Positions 18,156-28,657 are shown, counted from the stretch's first letter. The stretch is 64,000 nucleotides of DNA from Geodermatophilus africanus (GCF_900107105.1 NZ_FNOT01000003.1:310001-374000); one strand, 5' to 3'. Program-made: numbers and translations. The notes: generated from the letters alone by a model not told the origin.

Positions 18156-18683
18156 ATGACGAGGCACACGCTCTCGGTGCTGGTCGAGAACAAGTCCGGT
18201 GTGCTGGCGCGCGTCTCGGCGCTGTTCAGCCGCCGCGGCTTCAACATCGAGTCCCTCGCCGTCGGGCCGACGGAGAACCCCGACCTCTCCCGCATGACGA
18301 TCGTCGCCGATGCGGAGAGCCAGCCGCTCGAGCAGATCACCAAGCAGCTCAACAAGCTCGTCGAGGTCATCAAGATCGTCGAACTGGACGCGACCGCGGC
18401 CGTGCAGCGGGAGCTGCTGCTGGTCAAGGTGCGCGCGCCGATGGCCGACCGCACTCAGGTGCTGCAGACCGCCGAGCTGTTCCGTGCCCACGTCGTCGAC
18501 GTCAACACCGACACGGTGACCCTGGAGGCGACCGGCACGCCGGACAAGCTCCAGGCCCTGCTCGCCGTCCTCGCCCCCCTGGGCATCAAGGAGATGGCGC
18601 AGTCGGGCACGGTCGCCCTGGGCCGGGGTCCGCGCTCGATGAGCGGCGCCGGTACGTTGCGCCCGGTCGAGCGCACCGCCTGA
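18156..18683 (+). CDS. ilvN: Acetolactate synthase, small regulatory subunit
   Basis: IlvN activates IlvB and gives valine feedback inhibition. The 175-residue protein has an N-terminal ACT domain (HTLSVLVENKSGVLARVSAL, then RRGFNIESLAVGPTE) and the C-terminal ALS_ss domain (~85-165, ELLLVKVRAP, LEATGTPDKL). Length and motifs are standard. The ATG is 91 bases after the ilvB stop, a wide gap for this pair, filled by a structured repeat; GAAGAAGG lies ~10 bases upstream of the start. Confidence 0.96.
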   Translation: MTRHTLSVLVENKSGVLARVSALFSRRGFNIESLAVGPTENPDLSRMTIVADAESQPLEQITKQLNKLVEVIKIVELDATAAVQRELLLVKVRAPMADRTQVLQTAELFRAHVVDVNTDTVTLEATGTPDKLQALLAVLAPLGIKEMAQSGTVALGRGPRSMSGAGTLRPVERTA

Positions 18684-19802
<1,119 letters not shown>

Positions 19803-19866
19803 AGAAGGACCACCCTCCCCCCCGCGCCTCGCAGGCTCGGCGCGGGTCCCTGGAGGGTGGCCGCTC
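19803..19866 (+). repeat. Structured intergenic repeat, copy F (ilvC 3' region)
   Basis: This is the most regular copy. The outer stem is CCACCCTCC (19810-19818) / GGAGGGTGG (19852-19860), 9 bp perfect. The inner stem is CCGCGCC (19822-19828) / GGCGCGG (19839-19845), 7 bp perfect. The loop is TCGCAGGCTC. A second hairpin with GGGTACCCGCTG/CAGCGGGTACCC arms (19883-19914) follows and could end the convergent transcripts. Confidence 0.8.
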
Positions 19867-19882
19867 TTGTACGTCACGAGAG

Positions 19883-19914
19883 GGGTACCCGCTGTCGGGA
19901 GGCAGCGGGTACCC
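19883..19914. terminator. Possible bidirectional terminator hairpin
   Basis: GGGTACCCGCTG (19883-19894) and CAGCGGGTACCC (19903-19914) are perfect 12-bp arms around an 8-base loop. They sit between the convergent ilvC and the membrane-protein gene ending at 19932. No T-tract is obvious, so function as a terminator is inferred from position. Confidence 0.5.
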
Positions 19915-19931
19915 CTGGCGTCGTCCGCGGG

Positions 19932-20348
19932 CTAGCGGTCGCGGTGGGCGGCGAACCACTCGCGGGACGGTGCCTGCAGCAGGAGCACCACGGCACCGAC
20001 GGCGAGCAGCAGGAGCAGCGCGGGCAGGAAGGCCACCCCGCCGCCCTGCAGCAGCCCGACGACGAGGCCGGCGAGGGCGACGACGCCGGTGACCGCCGAG
20101 GCGGCGAGGAGCGGCCGCGCGGACCGGCCCCGCAGCACCGAGACCGCGCCCCACAGGCACCCCGCCGTCAGCGTCAGGTAGAGGACGCCGAACAGCCCGA
20201 GCAGGCCGGCCTGCGGGCTGAACGTGAACGACACCAGGGCCACCAGGAACAGCAGCGTGGCCTCGGTGAAGCCGGCCACGCCCGCCATGAGGACGTGCGG
20301 TGGCCGCTGCGGGCCCGCGGCGGGGCCGGGACGACCGGTGGAGGACAC
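19932..20348 (-). CDS. Four-helix membrane protein of unknown function
   Basis: This 138-residue product from GTG 20348 (GGGGGG just upstream) has four hydrophobic segments spanning about residues 20-115, including GFTEATLLFLVALVSF and LLLLLAVGAVVLLL, and a short charged tail (REWFAAHRDR). The tail resembles that of the gene just upstream (QFYAAHRARRGR), suggesting a duplicated family. It is probably co-transcribed with that gene (20-base gap). I do not recognise a function. Confidence 0.7.
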   Translation of the reverse strand: MSSTGRPGPAAGPQRPPHVLMAGVAGFTEATLLFLVALVSFTFSPQAGLLGLFGVLYLTLTAGCLWGAVSVLRGRSARPLLAASAVTGVVALAGLVVGLLQGGGVAFLPALLLLLAVGAVVLLLQAPSREWFAAHRDR

Positions 20349-20368
20349 GGGCTGCCCCCCGTCCGGCG

Positions 20369-21130
20369 TCAGCGGCCGCGCCGCGCGCGGTGCGCGGCGT
20401 AGAACTGCGCGGCCGGCCGCAGGCAGAGCAGCACGACGATCGCCAGGGCCGCCAGGACGAGCAGCAGGGCGAAGACGACCTCCCCGCCGCCCACCTCCCC
20501 GGTCGCGAGCCCCGTAAGGACGAGCACCGCGAACACGCCGGTCGCGGCGGCGGCGATCGCACCCCCGACCAGCAGCAGCACGCGGCTGCGGCCGGTCAGC
20601 GCCTGCACCGAGCCCCAGATGACCAGCACCGTCCAGGCCAGCGCGAGCACCCCCATCACCACGAGCACGCCGGTGACCTGCCCGGTGTCGATGCCGCTGG
20701 TGTCGGCGTCCTGGAAGGCCGGGTCGTTGGCGGCCAGGTCCTCGAAGACGGTCCCGAACACCGCGCCGCCCAGGAGCAGGCCCAGGGACACCAGCACGCC
20801 GAGGGCCCCGAAGACGAAGCCGAGGACGGCGGCGACCACGACCGGCGCCGGCCGGACGGGCACCGCCGTCTGCCCGTACTGCCCGTACTGCCCGTACGGG
20901 CCCTGCGGCGGGTAGGGGCCCCAGCCGCCGGGCTGGCCGTACGGCTGCGGGGGACCGGGCTGCCCGCCCGCCTGGCCCTGGCCGTAGGGGGAGGGCTGGT
21001 ACTGCTGGCCCCCGTACGGCGGCCCGGGCTGTCCGCCGCCCGCGTACTGCTGCGGCGCCTGCCCGTACTGCTGCGGCGGCGTGTACCGCGGGTCGCGGCC
21101 GGGGTCGTACTCGTCGTCCTGGGTGCTCAT
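20369..21130 (-). CDS. Membrane protein with Gly/Pro/Gln/Tyr-rich N-terminus
   Basis: The 253-residue product starts at ATG 21130 after GGAGGAGAGC. Residues ~1-88 are low complexity (repeats of QPGPPYG and YGQ type; the DNA shows tandem 9-base TGCCCGTAC units near 20873-20897), predicted disordered and cytoplasmic. Four hydrophobic helices follow (~95-245) with an acidic extracytoplasmic loop (DLAANDPAFQDADTS). This layout is frequent in actinobacterial DUF4190-like proteins. Function is unknown. It is divergent from serA. Confidence 0.75.
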   Translation of the reverse strand: MSTQDDEYDPGRDPRYTPPQQYGQAPQQYAGGGQPGPPYGGQQYQPSPYGQGQAGGQPGPPQPYGQPGGWGPYPPQGPYGQYGQYGQTAVPVRPAPVVVAAVLGFVFGALGVLVSLGLLLGGAVFGTVFEDLAANDPAFQDADTSGIDTGQVTGVLVVMGVLALAWTVLVIWGSVQALTGRSRVLLLVGGAIAAAATGVFAVLVLTGLATGEVGGGEVVFALLLVLAALAIVVLLCLRPAAQFYAAHRARRGR

Positions 21131-21287
21131 GCTCTCCTCCGTCGGCGCCGGCCTCCGCCGACCGTCCCGGCCAGGATGTCCGGCCCGTCGCACCCCGGGC
21201 AAGCGACGCCACCCGGTGGGAGGGCGGCCGGCCGCGGTGCCCGGACCGGCGGACGGGGCTGCGCGGCCCGGTAGCGGCGGGCGTCCC

Positions 21288-21293
21288 TAGGCT
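21288..21293 (+). promoter_or_regulatory. -10 element of serA (leaderless)
   Basis: TAGGCT is followed by 8 bases and the serA GTG, so transcription should start at or beside the start codon. No ribosome site is present. The same geometry recurs at leuB. Confidence 0.6.
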
Positions 21294-21301
21294 GTGGTCC
21301 C

Positions 21302-22903
21302 GTGACTCCGACCGCGCCCGTCGTCCTGATCGCCGAAGAACTCGCGCCCAGCGTGCTGGAGGTCCTGGGGCGCGACGTCGAGATCCGGCACGTCGACGGC
21401 GCCGACCGCGCCGCCCTGCTGCCCGCGCTGGCCGACGCGGCCGCGGTGATGATCCGCAGTGCCACGCAGATCGACGCCGAGGCGCTGGCCGCGGCCCCGA
21501 ACCTCAAGGTCGTCGCCCGCGCCGGCATCGGGCTGGACAACGTCGACGTGCCGGCGGCGACCGAGCGCGGCGTCATGGTCGTCAACGCGCCGACGTCGAA
21601 CATCGTCAGCGCGGCCGAGCATGCGGTGGCGCTGCTCCTGGCCGCGGCCCGGCACATCCCGGCCGCCGACGCGTCGCTGCGCGAGGGCACCTGGAAGCGG
21701 TCGAGGTACACCGGCGTCGAGGTCACCGACAAGGTCGTCGGCGTGGTCGGCCTGGGCCGGATCGGCCAGCTGGTCGCCCAGCGGCTGGCCGCCTTCGGGG
21801 TCACGCTGATCGCCTACGACCCCTACATCCAGCCGGGCCGCGCCGCGCAGCTCGGCGTCCGCATGGTGTCGCTGGAGGAGCTGCTCCGCGAGGCCGACTT
21901 CATCTCCGTCCACCTGCCCAAGACGCCGGAGACCCTGGGCCTGATCGGCGCCGCGGAGCTGGCCACCACCAAGCGCGGCGTCATCATCGTCAACGCCGCC
22001 CGGGGCGGGCTGGTCGACGAGGTTGCGCTGGCCGAGGCGCTGGCGTCCGGGCAGGTCGGTGCGGCCGGCATCGACGTGTACGCCAAGGAGCCGTGCACCG
22101 ACAGCCCGCTGTTCCGGCTGCCGAACACCGTCGTCACGCCGCATCTGGGCGCCTCGACGACCGAGGCCCAGGACAAGGCCGGCACCGCGGTGGCGCACTC
22201 GGTGCGGCTGGCGCTGCAGGGCGAGTTCGTGCCGGACGCGGTGAACGTGCAGGCCGGCGGGGTCGTCGCCGAGGACGTCCGCCCCGGCCTGCCGCTGGCC
22301 GAGAAGCTCGGCCGGGTGTTCACCGCCGTCGCCGGCGGGCTGGCCCAGTCGGTGACCGTCGACGTGCGCGGCAAGATCGCCGAGTTCGACGACTCGGTCG
22401 TGCAGCTCGCCGTCCTCAAGGGCGTCTTCTCCGACGTGGTCGAGGAGCAGGTCACCTACGTCAACGCGCCGCTGTTCGCCGACCAGCGCGGCCTCGAGGT
22501 GGCGCTCACCAGCGACGTCGAGAGCCCCGACTACCGCAACCTGATCAGCGTCCACGGCGCGATGGCCGACGGCACCGGGATCACCGTCTCCGGCACCCTT
22601 TTCGGCAAGAACCAGGTGCCCAAGCTGGTCGAGGTCAACGGCTTCGACATGGACCTGGACGCCTCGGGTTACCTGCTGTTCTTCGTCTACACCGACCGGC
22701 CCGGCGTCGTCGGCACCGTGGGCGCGGCGCTGGGGGAGGCCGGCATCAACATCGCCGGCGCCCAGGTCAGCCGCACGACCCGCGGCGGCGAGGCGCTCAT
22801 GGCGGTGATCGTCGACAGCCCCGTCCCGGCCGAGCTGCTCGGCGACATCGCCGGCCGGATCGGGGCGCGTGAGGCCCACTCCGCCGACCTCAGCGCCGCC
22901 TGA
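21302..22903 (+). CDS. serA: D-3-phosphoglycerate dehydrogenase
   Basis: This NAD-dependent enzyme catalyses the first step of serine synthesis. The 533-residue length marks the long type 1 form typical of actinobacteria: catalytic/substrate domain, Rossmann domain ([17 protein letters not shown], ~residue 145), active-site Arg/Glu/His ([10 protein letters not shown], then TPHLGAST), an intervening ASB domain (~320-450), and a C-terminal ACT domain (~455-530, [20 protein letters not shown]) that in M. tuberculosis SerA mediates serine inhibition. It starts at a leaderless GTG. Confidence 0.97.
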   Translation: MTPTAPVVLIAEELAPSVLEVLGRDVEIRHVDGADRAALLPALADAAAVMIRSATQIDAEALAAAPNLKVVARAGIGLDNVDVPAATERGVMVVNAPTSNIVSAAEHAVALLLAAARHIPAADASLREGTWKRSRYTGVEVTDKVVGVVGLGRIGQLVAQRLAAFGVTLIAYDPYIQPGRAAQLGVRMVSLEELLREADFISVHLPKTPETLGLIGAAELATTKRGVIIVNAARGGLVDEVALAEALASGQVGAAGIDVYAKEPCTDSPLFRLPNTVVTPHLGASTTEAQDKAGTAVAHSVRLALQGEFVPDAVNVQAGGVVAEDVRPGLPLAEKLGRVFTAVAGGLAQSVTVDVRGKIAEFDDSVVQLAVLKGVFSDVVEEQVTYVNAPLFADQRGLEVALTSDVESPDYRNLISVHGAMADGTGITVSGTLFGKNQVPKLVEVNGFDMDLDASGYLLFFVYTDRPGVVGTVGAALGEAGINIAGAQVSRTTRGGEALMAVIVDSPVPAELLGDIAGRIGAREAHSADLSAA

Positions 22904-22905
22904 CC

Positions 22906-22911
22906 TAGGGT
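22906..22911 (+). promoter_or_regulatory. -10 element of leuB (leaderless)
   Basis: TAGGGT lies right after the serA stop, with 8 bases to the leuB ATG and no Shine-Dalgarno sequence. leuB therefore appears to have its own leaderless promoter despite lying only 16 bases behind serA. Confidence 0.6.
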
Positions 22912-22919
22912 CGGTCCTC

Positions 22920-23942
22920 ATGCGCCTGGCAGTGATCCCTGGAGACGGCATCGGCCCGGAGGTGGTGGCCGAAGGCCTCAAGGTCCTCCGCGAGGTGGCC
23001 CCCGACGTGGAGACCACCCCCTACGACCTCGGGGCCGCCCGCTGGCAGCGGACCGGCGAGCTGCTGCCGGACACGGTGCTCGACGAGCTGCGCCAGCACG
23101 ACGCCATCCTGCTGGGTGCCATCGGTGACCCGGGGGTCCCCAGCGGCATCCTCGAGCGGGGGCTCCTGCTGCGGTTGCGCTTCGAGCTCGACCACCACGT
23201 GAACCTGCGGCCGGCCCGGCTCTACGACGGCGTCCGCAGCCCGCTGGCCGAGCCCGGCGAGATCGACATGCTCTGCATCCGGGAGGGCACCGAGGGCCTG
23301 TACGCCGGCAACGGAGGCGTCGTGCGCCGGGACACCCCGCAGGAGATCGCGACCGAGGTCAGCCTCAACACGGCGTTCGGCGTCGAGCGGGTCGTCCGGT
23401 ACGCGTTCGAGCGGGCGGTCGCCCGGCCGCGGCGGCACCTCACGCTGATCCACAAGACCAACGTGCTGACCCACGCCGGGTCGCTCTGGTCGCGCACGGT
23501 GGAGGAGGTCGCGGCCGAGTTCCCCGAGGTCACCGTCGCCTACCAGCACGTCGACGCGGCGTCGATGTTCTTCATCACCGACCCCGGCCGCTACGACGTC
23601 ATCGTCACCGACAACCTTTTCGGCGACATCGTCACCGACGTCGCGGCGGCGGTCACCGGCGGCATCGGCATGGCGGCCAGCGGCAACCTGGACACGTCCG
23701 GCACGCACCCGAGCATGTTCGAGCCGGTGCACGGCTCCGCACCGGACATCGCCGGCAGGGGCGTCGCCGACCCGACCGCCACGGTGCTCTCGGTCGGCCT
23801 GCTGCTCGAGCACCTCGGCCGCGCCGACCAGGCGAAGAAGGTCAACGCCGCGGTCGCCTTCGACCTGTCCACGCGGGGCGGGCAGGACACGCTGCGCACG
23901 CAGGAGGTCGGCGACCGGCTCGCCGCGCTGACGAGCGGCTGA
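22920..23942 (+). CDS. leuB: 3-isopropylmalate dehydrogenase
   Basis: This enzyme catalyses the oxidative decarboxylation of 3-isopropylmalate in leucine synthesis. The 340-residue protein starts at ATG 22920. It carries [17 protein letters not shown] at the N-terminus, substrate Arg residues ([18 protein letters not shown]), [11 protein letters not shown], the Lys in [10 protein letters not shown], and the metal/NAD region ([31 protein letters not shown]). It is the short actinobacterial LeuB type; isocitrate dehydrogenase-like proteins are longer. Confidence 0.95.
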   Translation: MRLAVIPGDGIGPEVVAEGLKVLREVAPDVETTPYDLGAARWQRTGELLPDTVLDELRQHDAILLGAIGDPGVPSGILERGLLLRLRFELDHHVNLRPARLYDGVRSPLAEPGEIDMLCIREGTEGLYAGNGGVVRRDTPQEIATEVSLNTAFGVERVVRYAFERAVARPRRHLTLIHKTNVLTHAGSLWSRTVEEVAAEFPEVTVAYQHVDAASMFFITDPGRYDVIVTDNLFGDIVTDVAAAVTGGIGMAASGNLDTSGTHPSMFEPVHGSAPDIAGRGVADPTATVLSVGLLLEHLGRADQAKKVNAAVAFDLSTRGGQDTLRTQEVGDRLAALTSG

Positions 23943-24037
23943 GCCCCCGGCCGGCGGACGTCGCCGGCCCGGCCGCCCCGAGCTCCCGGCTGACGGGCCT
24001 GTGCCCGGTCACCGACGGACGGTGCACATCATGGGCC

Positions 24038-24054
24038 CGGACACATGGTGTCCG
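24038..24054. promoter_or_regulatory. Palindrome upstream of the CoxMSL-like operon
   Basis: The perfect inverted repeat CGGACAC-ATG-GTGTCCG lies 58 bases before the first gene of the molybdenum-hydroxylase operon. Its size and position fit a dimeric regulator site. The regulator is not identified; the nearest candidates are the GntR gene at 27973 and other cluster regulators. Confidence 0.5.
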
Positions 24055-24112
24055 AGGGGGTTCCCCGGCAGGATCGCGGCACGCTCCGCGCGTCACTCCG
24101 GAGGAGGCCGCC

Positions 24113-24982
24113 GTGAAACCGCCGCCCTTCACCTACTCGGTCCCGACCACCGTCGCCGACGCCGTGGCGCTGCTGGTCGAGCACGCCGAGGAGGAGCCGC
24201 GGGTCCTCGCCGGCGGGCAGAGCCTGGTGCCGCTCATGAACTTCCGGCTGGCCCAGCCCGGGCACCTCGTCGACCTGCGGCGGGTGACGGGGCTGGACAC
24301 CCTGCGGCTCGACGGCGACCACCTCGTGGTCGGCGCCATGGTGCGGCAGGCGACGGCCGAGCGGAGTCCCGAGGTGGCGCTCGCCGCACCCCTGCTCGCC
24401 GAGGCCCTCGGCCACGTCGCCCACCCACCCGTCCGGCACAGCGGAACCGTGGTCGGCAGCATCGCGCACGCCGACCCCGCCGCCGAACTGCCCGCGGTCG
24501 CCCTCGCCCTGGACGCCGAGATGACGGTCGTCGGGCCGCAGGGGGAGCGGCGCATCCCTGCCGGCGAGTTCTTCCTGGGACCGTTCACCACCGCGCTGGC
24601 GCCCGAGGAGATCCTCACCGAGGTCCGCCTCCCGCGGTTCCCCGGCGGCCACGCCTTCGTGGAGTTCGCGCGCACCCACGGCAACTTCGCCGTCGTCGGC
24701 GTGGCGGCTCTCGTCGCCGTCGAGGACGGGCGGGTCTCCCGCGCCGCGGTCGCGGCCAGCGGCGTCGCCCCGACGCCGGTGCGGCTGGCCGCGGCCGAGG
24801 AGGCGCTGGTGGGGATGACGGGCGACGACACGGCCGTCGAGGCCGCGGTCGACGCCGCCACCGCCGGCCTCGACCCGGCCGGCGACGTGCACGCCAGCGC
24901 GGCGACCCGCACCGACATCGCCCGCGTGTGCCTGCGCGAGGGCATCGGGCGCGCGCTCCGACGCGCGGAGGACCGGAGATGA
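24113..24982 (+). CDS. Molybdenum hydroxylase, FAD-binding medium subunit (CoxM-like)
   Basis: This is the FAD subunit of a xanthine dehydrogenase/CO dehydrogenase-family enzyme that passes electrons from the iron-sulfur subunit to an acceptor. The 289-residue protein shows the FAD-binding LAGGQSLVPLMNFRLAQP (~residue 32) and the GTVVGSIAHADPAAELPA segment (~110), then a CO_deh_flav_C-like C-terminal domain (~175-285). The GTG start follows GGAGGAGG. It is the first gene of a three-gene operon: medium, small, large. Confidence 0.92.
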   Translation: MKPPPFTYSVPTTVADAVALLVEHAEEEPRVLAGGQSLVPLMNFRLAQPGHLVDLRRVTGLDTLRLDGDHLVVGAMVRQATAERSPEVALAAPLLAEALGHVAHPPVRHSGTVVGSIAHADPAAELPAVALALDAEMTVVGPQGERRIPAGEFFLGPFTTALAPEEILTEVRLPRFPGGHAFVEFARTHGNFAVVGVAALVAVEDGRVSRAAVAASGVAPTPVRLAAAEEALVGMTGDDTAVEAAVDAATAGLDPAGDVHASAATRTDIARVCLREGIGRALRRAEDRR

Positions 24983-24989
24983 GGCGGAG

Positions 24990-25505
24990 ATGACCGAGTT
25001 GCAGGACGTCACCCTGACCGTCAACGGACGCCGGTACACCCTGGCCGTGGAGCCCCGGCGCCTGCTCGTGGACGTGCTCCGCGACGACCTCGGCCTGGTC
25101 GGCACCCACATCGGCTGCGAGCACGGCGTGTGCGGCACCTGCACCGTGCTCGTCGACGGTGCCAGCATCCGGTCGTGCACCACGCTGGCGGTCCAGGCCG
25201 ACGGGCGGACGGTCCGAACGGTGGAAGGGCTGGGCGACGGCGCGGGGTTGCACCCGCTGCAGGAGGAGTTCTGGGACAAGCAGGGCCTGCAGTGCGGCTA
25301 CTGCACGCCGGGGATGCTCATGCGAGCCCTGGAGATCCTCGAACAGGACCCCGACCCCACCCCGGAGCGGGTACGCGAGGGGATCGCCAGCAACCTGTGC
25401 CGCTGCACCGGATACCAGTACATCGTGGAAGCCGTCATGGCCGCGGCGCCGCGCATGCGACTGGCCGCCCCTGCCACCCAGCCGACCACCGGAGCCCAGG
25501 CATGA
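24990..25505 (+). CDS. Molybdenum hydroxylase, 2Fe-2S small subunit (CoxS-like)
   Basis: This electron-transfer subunit of 171 residues carries two [2Fe-2S] clusters. The plant-ferredoxin-type site is GCEHGVCGTCTVLVDG (~residue 42), with a fourth Cys in RSCTTLAV. The C-terminal all-helical site is QCGYCTPGML and NLCRCTGYQYIVEAV. ATG 24990 follows the previous stop by 7 bases (GAGATGAGGCGGAG). The end overlaps the large-subunit ATG (ATGA). Confidence 0.94.
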   Translation: MTELQDVTLTVNGRRYTLAVEPRRLLVDVLRDDLGLVGTHIGCEHGVCGTCTVLVDGASIRSCTTLAVQADGRTVRTVEGLGDGAGLHPLQEEFWDKQGLQCGYCTPGMLMRALEILEQDPDPTPERVREGIASNLCRCTGYQYIVEAVMAAAPRMRLAAPATQPTTGAQA

Positions 25506-27961
25506 CCGCCGTCGAGCGTCCCGCCCCGCCGCCGGTCCGCACCCACAAGGAGGACCGCAGGTGGGTGGGCAAGAGCATCCGCAAGGTCGAGGACCCCAAG
25601 TTCCTGCGCGGGCGGGGCGGCTACGTCGCCGACCTGGTCCGGCCGGGCACCCTGCACGCCGCGGTGCTGCGCAGTCCGATGCCGCACGCGCGGATCCTCT
25701 CGATCGAAACCGCGGCCGCGGAGGCCGCCCCGGGCGTGCACCTCGTGGTCACCGGCGCACAGGCCGCCGAGCTGACCGGCCCGCTGCCCGACTTCGGCCC
25801 CGACCCGACCAAGCACACCTGGCGCTGCCTCGCCGTCGACAAGGTCCGCTACGTCGGTGAGGGGGTGGCCGTCGTCGTCGCAGACGACCGCTACCTCGCC
25901 GAGGACGCCCTCCAGCTCATCGAGGTCGAGTACGACCCGCTGCCTCCGGTGACCGACCCCGAGGCGGCCCTGCGGCCGGGCGCGGCGCTGTTGCACGAGG
26001 CGCTCGAGAGCAACTGCGCCTACGACCGGCAGTTCACCTTCGGCGACGTCGCCCGTGACTTCGCCGAGGCCGACGTGGTCGTCCGCGACCGGCTGCGCTG
26101 GCACCGCTCGGGCGGGCAGCCGCTGGAGACGGTCGGCGCGATCGCCGACTTCGACCCGGCCACGGAGAAGCTCACGGTGCACACGAACTCGCTGAGCTTC
26201 ACCAGCTACATGTTCATGGCGGCCGGCGCGCTCGGGATCCCCATGAACAAGTTCGACGTCCACCAGGTGCCGGCCGGCGGCAGCTTCGGCTCCAAGCTGT
26301 TCGTCACCAAGCCGACGGTGATCGCCGGCATGTGCTCGCGGATCCTCGGCCGCCCGGTCGTCTACCTGGAGGACCGGGTCGACAACATGTCCAACTGCGA
26401 CCACCACGGCTCCGACCGCGTCTACGACGTCGAGCTGGCGGTCATGCGTGACGGCACCCTGCGCAGCATCACTATCGACACCATCGACGACTACGGGGCC
26501 TACATCCAGTTCGGCGTCGGCCACCACGGCAACGCCCTAGCCCAGGTCACCGGCCCCTACACGATCGGCAGCGTCCAGTACCGGGTCCGCGCGGCGCTGA
26601 CCAACAAGAACCAGCAGGGCGCCTACCGGGGCTTCGGTTCCGAGGTCAACAACTGGATGCTCGAGCAGGTCGTCGACAAGGCCGCCCGGGAGCTCGGCAT
26701 GGACGCGGCCGAGATCCGCCGGCGGAACTTCATCCCGCCGGAGGCCTTCCCGTACTTCATCCCCAGCGGGAACGTATACGACAGCGGGGACTACGCCACG
26801 GTCCTCGAGAAGGCGCTGGAGCTCGGGGAGTACGACCGCTGGCGGGCGGAGCAGGCCCGCCTCCGCGAGGAGGGGCGCTACATCGGTATCGGGCTGATCT
26901 CCGCGCAGGAGCGGAGCGTCTTCTCCGCGACGGAGTTCTGGTTCTGGTTCGACGAACCCAACGCCCCTGTCACCAGCAGCCCCGAGAGCGTGACCCTGGG
27001 GGTGGACGCCACCGGCACGATCACCGCGACGCTGTACTCGTGCGCCTTCTGGGGCAACAGCCCGGAGACGATGGTCGCCCAGCTGGTCGCCGAGGAGTTC
27101 GACTGCGACCCGCACTCGGTGTCGATCATCTACCACGGCCTGTCCGGCGGGCTGCCGGCGACGGGACCGGGCGGCTCGCGCACCACGGTGATGCTCGCCG
27201 GCGCCGTGGAGGGGGCCTCGGCCAAGATCAAGGCCAAGGCGCGGAGGGCCGCGGCGCACCTCATGGAGGTCGACCCGGAGGACCTTGAGTGGGCCGAGGG
27301 CGGCTTCCAGGTGAGGGGCGTGCCGGATCAGCGCAAGGGTCTCGACGAGATCGCGGCCATGCTGCACATGTTCAAGCACAGCTTCCCCGAGGACCTCGAG
27401 TCGGGTCTGGAGGAGTCCAAGGTCTACGACCACCCCTACACGACGATGCCCGCGCCGGACCGCAGCGACCTCGGCGTCTTCTACCCGTTCATGGGCAACG
27501 CCTGCCACGTCCCCGTGGTGGAGGTCGACGTGGCGACCGGGGAGGTCCGGATCCTGGCCTACGCCGCGGTCCACGACTGCGGGACCCTCGTCAACCCGCG
27601 CTCGCTCGCCGGTCACATCGTGGGCGGGACCGCCCAGGGGATCGGGACCGCGCTCTACGAGGAGTTCGTGTACGACGACGAGGGTCAGCTGGTCACCAGC
27701 AGCTTCCTCGACTACTCGATCCCCACGGCGATGGAGGTGCCGGAGCTGCGCATCGGGCACGTCGAGACGCCGTCGCCGTACACACCGCACGGCATCAAGG
27801 GCGGCGGTGAGGGCGGCCGCATGATGGCGCCGGCGGCGCTCAACGCGGCGGTCAACGACGCACTGGCCCCGCTCGGGGTGCGGGTCACCGAGCTGCCGAT
27901 GACCCCGGACCGGTTGCGGGCGGCCATCCGGGAGGCAGGAGCGGCACCGGGACGGGGCTGA
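25502..27961 (+). CDS. Molybdenum hydroxylase, large molybdopterin subunit
   Basis: This catalytic subunit (819 residues) has an N-terminal a/b hammerhead domain (~20-140) and two Moco-binding domains. Visible motifs are GGSFGSK (~260), AYRGFG (~374) and GIKGGGEGG (~763-771) with the catalytic Glu. The active-site loop is AYRGFG, not the AYxCSFR loop of true form I CO dehydrogenase, so the substrate is more likely a heteroaromatic ring or aldehyde. The operon runs convergently into the GntR gene, 11 bases away. Confidence 0.93.
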   Translation: MTAVERPAPPPVRTHKEDRRWVGKSIRKVEDPKFLRGRGGYVADLVRPGTLHAAVLRSPMPHARILSIETAAAEAAPGVHLVVTGAQAAELTGPLPDFGPDPTKHTWRCLAVDKVRYVGEGVAVVVADDRYLAEDALQLIEVEYDPLPPVTDPEAALRPGAALLHEALESNCAYDRQFTFGDVARDFAEADVVVRDRLRWHRSGGQPLETVGAIADFDPATEKLTVHTNSLSFTSYMFMAAGALGIPMNKFDVHQVPAGGSFGSKLFVTKPTVIAGMCSRILGRPVVYLEDRVDNMSNCDHHGSDRVYDVELAVMRDGTLRSITIDTIDDYGAYIQFGVGHHGNALAQVTGPYTIGSVQYRVRAALTNKNQQGAYRGFGSEVNNWMLEQVVDKAARELGMDAAEIRRRNFIPPEAFPYFIPSGNVYDSGDYATVLEKALELGEYDRWRAEQARLREEGRYIGIGLISAQERSVFSATEFWFWFDEPNAPVTSSPESVTLGVDATGTITATLYSCAFWGNSPETMVAQLVAEEFDCDPHSVSIIYHGLSGGLPATGPGGSRTTVMLAGAVEGASAKIKAKARRAAAHLMEVDPEDLEWAEGGFQVRGVPDQRKGLDEIAAMLHMFKHSFPEDLESGLEESKVYDHPYTTMPAPDRSDLGVFYPFMGNACHVPVVEVDVATGEVRILAYAAVHDCGTLVNPRSLAGHIVGGTAQGIGTALYEEFVYDDEGQLVTSSFLDYSIPTAMEVPELRIGHVETPSPYTPHGIKGGGEGGRMMAPAALNAAVNDALAPLGVRVTELPMTPDRLRAAIREAGAAPGRG

Positions 27962-27972
27962 GCGGGTCGAGG

Positions 27973-28650
27973 TCAACCGGCGGCGGGGCGCTGCTCCGTC
28001 CCGTCGCCGGCCAGCCCGGTCCGCAGCAGGTACTGCAGGATGAAGTCGTGCGAGGTCGCCAGGTGCAGGCGGGTCAGCTCGGCGACCTCCCGGGGGTCCC
28101 CGGCGCGCACCGCGGCCAGGATCTGCCGGTGCTCCCGGTGGAGGTGCTCGACGTCGCCGATGACGTCGAGGTGGAGGTGCACGTACCGGTCGGTGAGCCG
28201 GCGCAGCTGCTCGGTCAGGGCCACCATCCGCGGCCGGTCGGCCCGCTCGTAGACGAGGGCGTGGAAGCGCGCATTGGCCTCCAGCCACTCGCCGGGGGAG
28301 GTCTCCCCGGCCTCCATCCGGTCGGCCAGGGCGGCCATCTGGGCGATCTCGGCGCGGCCTACGTTCGGCACGGCGATGGCGGTGACCACCGGCTCGACGG
28401 CCTCGCGCATCTCGTAGAGCTCCTGCAGCTCCGGGATGGACAGGCTGGTGACCGTGGCACCGGTCACGCCGAGCTGCACCAGGCCCTCGGTCGCCAGGAC
28501 GTGCAGCGCGTCGCGCACCGGGATCCGGCTGACCCCGTACTCCGCGGCGATGTCGGCCTGGGACAGCAGCGTCCCCGGGGGGATCGCCCCCGTCCACAGC
28601 CGCTCGCGGAGCCCCCGCGCGACGCGGCTGCCCGCTGACTCCTCGGCCAT
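27973..28650 (-). CDS. GntR-family regulator, FadR/FCD type
   Basis: The 225-residue protein has an N-terminal winged helix (residues ~8-75; TLLSQADIAAEYGVSRIPVRDAL, LATEGLVQLG) and an FCD ligand domain (~85-215). The domain keeps the metal-binding His pattern: ARFHALVY, REHRQIL, TRLHLATSH. Such regulators usually respond to small carboxylic acids. It is the last gene of the ALDH-crotonase-GntR operon, and a GTATAC palindrome sits at that operon's start (30957-30966), the kind of core FCD regulators often bind. Confidence 0.92.
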   Translation of the reverse strand: MAEESAGSRVARGLRERLWTGAIPPGTLLSQADIAAEYGVSRIPVRDALHVLATEGLVQLGVTGATVTSLSIPELQELYEMREAVEPVVTAIAVPNVGRAEIAQMAALADRMEAGETSPGEWLEANARFHALVYERADRPRMVALTEQLRRLTDRYVHLHLDVIGDVEHLHREHRQILAAVRAGDPREVAELTRLHLATSHDFILQYLLRTGLAGDGTEQRPAAG

Positions 28651-28657
28651 CGTCAGC

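Noticed and set aside
24113-27961. Aerobic CO dehydrogenase (coxMSL) assignment
   Set aside because: The large subunit lacks the AYxCSFR loop; it is kept as a generic molybdenum hydroxylase.
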